From an uncultured Candidatus Melainabacteria bacterium (lineage in GTDB: Bacteria; Cyanobacteriota; Vampirovibrionia; Gastranaerophilales; Gastranaerophilaceae): a DNA stretch of 22,746 nucleotides. The stretch is from positions 1-22,746 of the forward strand of contig CANNUY010000022.1 in NCBI GenBank assembly GCA_947525005.1. The letters run 5' to 3'. Both the position numbers and the translations under genes were made by a program. The notes beneath the pieces were generated by a model. It had not been told where the DNA came from. It saw only the letters and a list, made by a program, of their open reading frames with translations, and did no database searches. This document shows positions 22,571 through 22,746 of this stretch, piece after piece; position 1 is the first letter of the stretch; every line of letters starts with the position of its first letter.

Positions 22571-22746
22571 ATTAAACTCCTTTTAATTATCTTACATCAT
22601 TGTAACGAATATTTTATACAAAAGGTTCAAATATAAGGAGTAAAATTTACAAATATTTATAAGAATTTCCTGAAAGATTTTGGAATTTTATTGGCAGAGA
22701 TATTGATGTTGCAGGAAATATACGTAAAGAAATTGGTAAAAATCAG
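22571..22746. other. Upstream region and window edge; no confident gene
   Basis: Contains a good plus-strand Shine-Dalgarno (AAGGAG, 22635-22640) but no ATG, GTG or TTG at a fitting distance. After a stop at about 22660 one plus frame is open to the edge (FPERFWNFIGRDIDVAGNIR...), and another frame and the minus strand are open as well. It may be the start of a gene continuing outside the window or a remnant. Confidence 0.3.

Noticed and set aside
22660..22746. Gene start at the right edge
   Set aside because: Two plus frames and the minus strand are all open, and no start codon fits the AAGGAG at 22635; not enough sequence to call a gene.

Overview
The window looks like a chromosome segment of a low-GC, Gram-negative, anaerobic bacterium. 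My best guess is a gut Melainabacteria/Vampirovibrionia lineage (Candidatus Gastranaerophilales type). The evidence is LPS transport genes (an outer membrane), an ADP-forming acetate-CoA ligase and a NfnA-type flavoprotein (anaerobic energy metabolism), a FlhB-family export protein with a sigma factor, and several cytosolic-start proteins with short Phe-containing N-termini that I associate with that lineage. This placement is inference; no rRNA or marker tree is available.

Layout. 1-305: end of a plus-strand gene with its terminator, then a structured repeat cluster. 359-3177 (minus): radical SAM protein followed by ADP-forming acyl-CoA synthetase. 3307-5010 (minus): a large protein with a hydrophobic N-terminal region, a TolA-like (AEAEAKAK)n linker and a C-terminal ADP-ribosyltransferase-like domain. 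5011-5325: repeats and a vestigial start. 5326-7954 (minus): lptB, an LptF/G permease and a secreted phosphodiester glycosidase, joined by 1-nt TAATG overlaps. 8118-9320 (plus): protein with a possible lysozyme/lytic transglycosylase-like region. 9377-9460 (minus): tRNA-Leu(CAA). 9596-10381 (plus): secreted carboxypeptidase-regulatory-like protein. 10395-13845 (minus): small charged protein, aroA, flhB, sigma factor. 13846-14203: repeats. 14204-15072 (minus): Gln-rich tagged protein and a small helical protein. 15243-17461 (minus): NfnA-like flavoprotein and a ferritin-like di-iron candidate. 17616-19481 (minus): mnmG. 19526-20101 (plus): secreted protein. 20123-21580 (minus): secreted beta-rich protein and trxB. 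21581-22135: a gene-free stretch dense in inverted repeats. 22136-22570 (minus): secreted protein of four 16-residue repeats.

How it works together. Most genes are housekeeping: acetate/ATP metabolism, LPS export, aromatic amino acids, tRNA modification and thiol redox. The accessory signal lies in two places. The first is a set of candidate export-related proteins: the ADP-ribosyltransferase-like protein, the transglycosylase-like protein, the Gln-rich tagged protein and FlhB with its sigma factor. The second is a modular family of intergenic repeats with conserved ends (GTCATTC / GAATCCC...GAACATA) and changeable hairpin cores, some with compensatory base changes.
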